Positions 59,384 to 64,000 of a stretch of 64,000 nt of DNA are shown here, piece by piece. How positions within the stretch are numbered: position 1 is the stretch's first letter; every line of letters begins with the position of its first letter. The notes beneath the pieces were generated by a model. That model was not told where the DNA came from. It searched no databases and saw only the letters and a list, made by a program, of their open reading frames with translations. A program made the position numbers and the translations under genes. The stretch is from Euryodendron excelsum (taxonomy: Eukaryota > Streptophyta > Magnoliopsida > Ericales > Pentaphylacaceae): positions 6,837,001-6,901,000 of the forward strand of contig CM065386.1 of NCBI GenBank assembly GCA_033060915.1, read 5' to 3'.

Positions 59384-59812
59384 GGTAATTATTCTTTACT
59401 CTTATAGTTTAAATTAAAATTAGATGATCTTTTGTGATTTAGATTTATTTGTAAAATATATAAAAATTGTTAAATTTAACGAAAATTCTATCATATGAGT
59501 ATTTTCATCATTTTATATCTCTAAATTAGAATATCAAAAAGATGATTTAGTGAAATAAAAAAATTCTCTAAAGACAACTCTTTATTTTGGCATAAAAGTG
59601 TCAAATTATTTTTTTATGCTCTAATTTGGAGAGATAAAATGATGAAAATACTTTTATAACAAAATTTTTTATTAAATCTAACGGTTTTCAACCGATTTCT
59701 ATTCATTTTGTAAATAAGTTTAAACTATAGGGCGTTCATGTATTCACTTTTAAATCACGGAAGATAATTTGATTTTAGCTCAAACCACAAATGGATAAAA
59801 TGTAATTATTTC
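59384..59812. mobile_element. Palindromic MITE, copy C
   Basis: Inverted ends GGTAATTATTC (59384) and AAAATGTAATTAT (59798-59810). The same interior blocks as copy B occur in the same order, but diverged. Confidence 0.75.
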
Positions 59813-61235
59813 TTTTTTATTTGAGGTCTCAAATTGAATTCCTCTTCACGTTTTTTGTGACCAGTCATCATTCATGTATTATATGCATAAAATTTAATGT
59901 ATATATATATATATATATCCTGTAACAATGTGTATATACATACCAACTGATATCACCATTCATCATTGTACAGTTCTTCAAATCATAGTTATCAAAATTG
60001 GATCGAACAAAACCAGTTCAACTAGTTGAATTAGGAATCGGATCTTGAATTGGATCGGTTCAATTAAAATATCAAAAATGCATAAGAACCGGATTGAACC
60101 AAAAAAATGGGTTAGTATTTTAAAAAATAGATAAACTGATCAGTATTTAGATAACCGAACGATTTTAAAAAAAAACAGTTAGCATAAATTAAGCATGACT
60201 TAAAATCATATGTTTTTTTAGAAACACATTTTTTGTGGTTTTTTTTTATGAAAACTATAATAAAAAAGTAAAAACTTTAAACTAAAATCAAAAAAAGGAA
60301 GAAAGAGGAGGATACCAAAAAAAAATAACAAGGTAAATAATGCACAATCTTACTTTCTTACTTTGCTTTGTTTTCTCATTTTAAACTTATATTTCCATAT
60401 GCTTTTCATATTATAATTGAATATATCGATATAATTATTATAAAAATAATAATTAAAATGTATAAACTATATACTAAACTAAAAATAAAAAAAATAAAGA
60501 TGAGAAAGAGGATGATATACAATAAAAAAAAGAAAAAAAAAAGAATAGGCAAAAAATAATGAACATTATTTTCTTAATAATACATATTAGTGTCAAGTTT
60601 TACACCATTTTTTTAAAAAAAATAAAAATATTGGTGGACACTAGATTAAAAAATATTAAATTAAAGAAAAAAATAAATTCACTTGAATGTATCTATATTT
60701 ATTTATTTGTATATTTTTTCTTATAAAGTATTTATTTTTATACTTATTTTGTATTATTGTATGAAAAGAAGTATCATTTAACTCATTAATAATTTTTTTA
60801 ATTATTATTTTTATTTAAATATAATTCTATTATTTATTTATTATATAATCAGTTAAACCTTTAAATTATTAAACAGATATTTTAACCGGTTCAATCACTT
60901 CAAACTATCCTCCCACAGCTGCAGGCAATCATCAATGTGCCTCTAGACAATTTGTCAAGTGTCTTTGTATTTAGTACAGATCATAATCTTGGCAACATTT
61001 TTAACTCATGGATTTTGTCCAGCTGTTAGGCCAATCGTTGGGTACTTGACAACCAGATCTTTCACAGCTTCGGATGATGTTGATGGTGCAATCAATATTG
61101 CAGTCTTTGTCCCACTGAATTGCATTGTTGGCATTACATATCAATTGATGTATATAGTAATAATTTCAGCCTATCATGTCTTCATGCATTATCACTTGTT
61201 AAAGTGACACTGCAGGTTTTGCATAATCCAAGTTT

Positions 61236-61291
<56 letters not shown>

Positions 61292-64000
61292 GCTGACTGG
61301 GTAAGGTTGGGGAGGGGCTGCAAGTGGGGGATATAAATTGTGATGGTGAGTCCTAAGGCACGCCTGCAGTTGAACTTTGTGGACGTGATAAGGTCTTTGC
61401 TCAGAGAGGGCATGCGAGAGTAGCTTGTATACTCCTTGCTCATTGTCGAGATGCTTGGTCACTATCATGTGCTGTGGGACGGTGATACAAACTACTCAGC
61501 TCCTTCCGGCGTTTCACTTCTTATATTTAATCATTCCAAATGCTTCATTGGCCTATTGTTTTTTCCGATTAATTTCACTTAGCTTTTTTTTCTTTTTAAT
61601 CACGTGAAGTCTCTTGAGACTCACTCCTAGTTGGTAAATTTAATCAAAGATTGACAAACACCCACACCCCATCAGTATCGAGGAAAGCATAGATTACTCA
61701 AATAAATAGCTACTCTTAAGGTTATCGACATCAATATATCTGTTTTCTTCCAAGAATATTTCACTTATCTCGTATGAGATAAACCTTAATAGTGGCGACT
61801 TAAAATTTTTTTGTCAATGGTGGCACACAAATTTTGTCAGTGTTGTCAGGCAAAATTCATGACGTCATGCAAAAAAGCCATTTCCACAATCACTTCATGA
61901 AAGAAGCCACTTTCAGAAATATAAATATATTGACTAATGTATATGAGCCCCATCTCTCACAATTTCAATTGATTCGGTTATACAATATTAAAAATGTTAT
62001 AGATAATCCCATTTCTGACTATTAGAAATAAGTGAGTGGATCCCAGATAAATTTATTAATGTGGATCTTACAGCCTTGTGTCTAACTAACAGTGAGAAAA
62101 ACAATTAAAAAATAAGATTACATATAATATTACACATTATATATAATTTTAAAGTTTTAAACACATGTATGTATAAAATACGGACACTGAGTTCAATATA
62201 TAGGTTTAGGTTCAAATATTCTACAAAATAAAATTCATGCTTATGAAAAATTATTGTATTTCCAGTGGGTGGGTTCAGGTGACCCTACTAGCCAAAGGGT
62301 GAAGCTGCCCCTAAATCCTACTATTGTGTTTGAAACTCGAATTTATTCCAAAAAAAAAAAAAAAATGTGAGAAAAAATATAACAAAACGAGAGATTCCAG
62401 TATCCTTACTTCTTTTTATTGGTGTTCTTTTATGCTCATTTTCTCTAACAACTAAACACAAGATATAATTTCATATTTTTTTTCTTTTTATTTTTTCTCA
62501 CCAAATCCTTGAACCACATAAGAGAAAATGTTTAAAATAAAAAATATTACAGTCAACTCATTTTTTCAATTTATTTTATTACAAACTCACAAACTGGTGG
62601 ACCTCACATGTATTAAATAATAAATAATGTGAGCCTAACCTTATTGTATCAATTTGTGATGAAATTTTTTTGCCGTGTCTTGTCTTCTTGCTAACGGAAT
62701 CTTTATTTTTCCGTTTGTTAACCATGTTAACTTGTTAAGCCACTGCCTCTGAGACGTAAAAATGGAAGAAAGAGAACGGAGTAAAGTGATGGTCTTTGGT
62801 TGTGTTGAATGGAGGGCGGGGAGAGAGATAAAGAGAAGAAACCAAAGACACAGAGATGAAACCAAAATGCCTTTTTCATTTTCTGTTTTTAAAAAAATTA
62901 TTATTGTTTTTAATTGCAATTTAACAATTATACCCTCATTCATCTAAACTGATGTTAATTGTACTCTGTTGCAACGTTGTAGGGAGGTCCCTGCTTATTT
63001 TAAAAACCTTTCTAAGTGTTAGGTGCCATTTTGCAAACCTCATAAAGGATAATTGAAAATTAACTTTGTTTTTTGTTTCTGAAAATTGATTATTTCTCTC
63101 TATACACAAACCATATACATACACACGCGGGGGCACACATATGTATACTAGTAGGGGTGCCCGTGCCTAGTTGCCTTAAGGGAGATCATGTTACAAAAAT
63201 TTTTTGAAAATGCTGATTAAAAATTGTTTTTTCATTTTTTTAACAGCATGAGGTTAATAGTTATAGTTGTAACAATAAAGATTTTTAGTAGAACAAATGA
63301 GATTATTGCAGAAGCAATGGAAAAAGTTACAAAGCTATCAAATACAATATGGAACCAATTTGTAATATAAAAGCAACGGAAAGAGCTACAAAGTCATTAA
63401 AACACAATATGGAGCTAAATGTTTTTAACTCTCTGGCTAAAATTTTGAAGTACAATTTCAAGCAATTTCGTCTAAAAGAAAGCATCCCAAAATATGCTTT
63501 CACAAAGTTGGCTTCGCAAAGTTAATTATTGACAAAACACATGCTAGGAGATTGCAGCCATATTTATTCAGAAGCAAAGATCGTCTAGTTGGTTTTGAGC
63601 TTCAAACCAACAACATCAACTTAGACCTATAATACTTCAAATAAGGCCTAGTCAATTCGCTCTTGAGGTATTCATTTTTCACATAAATTGCAAGCAGAAT
63701 AGAAAGACAAACAAACAGAGATTGGAATAATTAAGTCTAATTGATCTGTCCCATGTGAATTCACTGAATTTAAGAATGCAATTGTTCTGTCTCTGATGCC
63801 CCTTTACTTCTAATAAGTCAAGTTCTTGAATTCTCTTTGAAACTGGGTTTTCCACCATCTTCATAAATATAAGAAAACCTAGTTTCACTAAGAAAACAGA
63901 ATGCAAAAACCGATACCTAAATCGAAAGATTTTAGTGTTATTACAATGTTTGTTATACTATTTTAATTTGGAAAGTTGCCATATAGGAAAATAAGTATTG
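59813..64000. other. Intergenic, no gene confirmed
   Basis: AT-rich throughout. The section 60879-61210 is less AT-rich and open over 82 codons (60959-61207), reading a partly hydrophobic segment with IVGYLTTRSFTASDDVDGAIN. I recognise no family and give it no gene call. A (GT)n(GA)n tract lies at 61237-61288. The SINE relative is listed separately. Short frames after 62600 show no domain. Confidence 0.45.
61590..61800 (-). mobile_element. Diverged relative of the SINE at 43921
   Basis: Shares blocks such as TAGCTACTCTTA and CAAGAATATTTCA in order with 43990-44130. The poly-A end and the pol III boxes are not clear here, so the boundaries are approximate. Confidence 0.4.

Noticed and set aside
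60959..61207. 82-codon hydrophobic frame resembling a membrane protein fragment
   Set aside because: No family recognised, no splice context, and no support beyond an open frame in a slightly less AT-rich section.

Overview
The window looks like nuclear DNA of a eudicot plant. It is AT-rich and transposon-dense, its genes are split by GT-AG introns, and it carries plant-only families: a CIN-type TCP factor with a miR319 site, a SPEAR/TIE adaptor, and an EF-hand Na+/Ca2+ exchanger of the NCL type. I cannot name the species from the sequence.

Layout. Positions 1-5626 are a rearranged partial duplicate of a locus that is intact further right: a stub of a SPEAR gene, an internal LINE fragment, part of NCL intron 3 and the four last NCL exons (a pseudogene with a nonsense codon). 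Positions 7183-22845 are one decayed Copia element on the minus strand (LTRs 7188-7603 and 22437-22840, perfect target duplication CTAGC). It is split by a younger, long-LTR Sirevirus-like Copia element on the plus strand (9127-19462) that has gag, pol and an env-like third ORF. Positions 24925-32325 are a complete 7-exon NCL gene (583 codons before the stop). Positions 34060-36133 (minus) are a complete 5-exon SPEAR/TIE-like gene (444 codons). A tRNA-Ile(UAU) gene lies at 39336-39409. A SINE and a long decayed L1-type LINE follow (43921-50330, minus). Positions 52301-53602 (minus) hold a single-exon TCP3/TCP4-like gene of 433 codons with the miR319 pairing site. The rest, to 64000, is intergenic DNA with MITEs, a foldback element and microsatellites.

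How the parts relate. SPEAR/TIE proteins recruit TOPLESS-type corepressors through an EAR motif and are known to bind CIN-type TCP factors, so a likely repressor adaptor and a likely partner lie about 16 kb apart here. NCL next to a CIN TCP gene matches, from memory, the Arabidopsis order At1g53210 (NCL) - At1g53230 (TCP3), so this looks like an old conserved block that holds a SPEAR gene in this plant.

The least conventional signal is in the Sirevirus-like element. Clusters of the palindrome GTGTCGACAC lie about 100 bp or less upstream of a TATA box twice: once in each LTR promoter, and once inside the element just upstream of the env-like ORF. That suggests a dedicated internal promoter for the third ORF. 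A similar layout, with a TCGATCGA cluster upstream of a TATA box, occurs twice in tandem in NCL intron 3.
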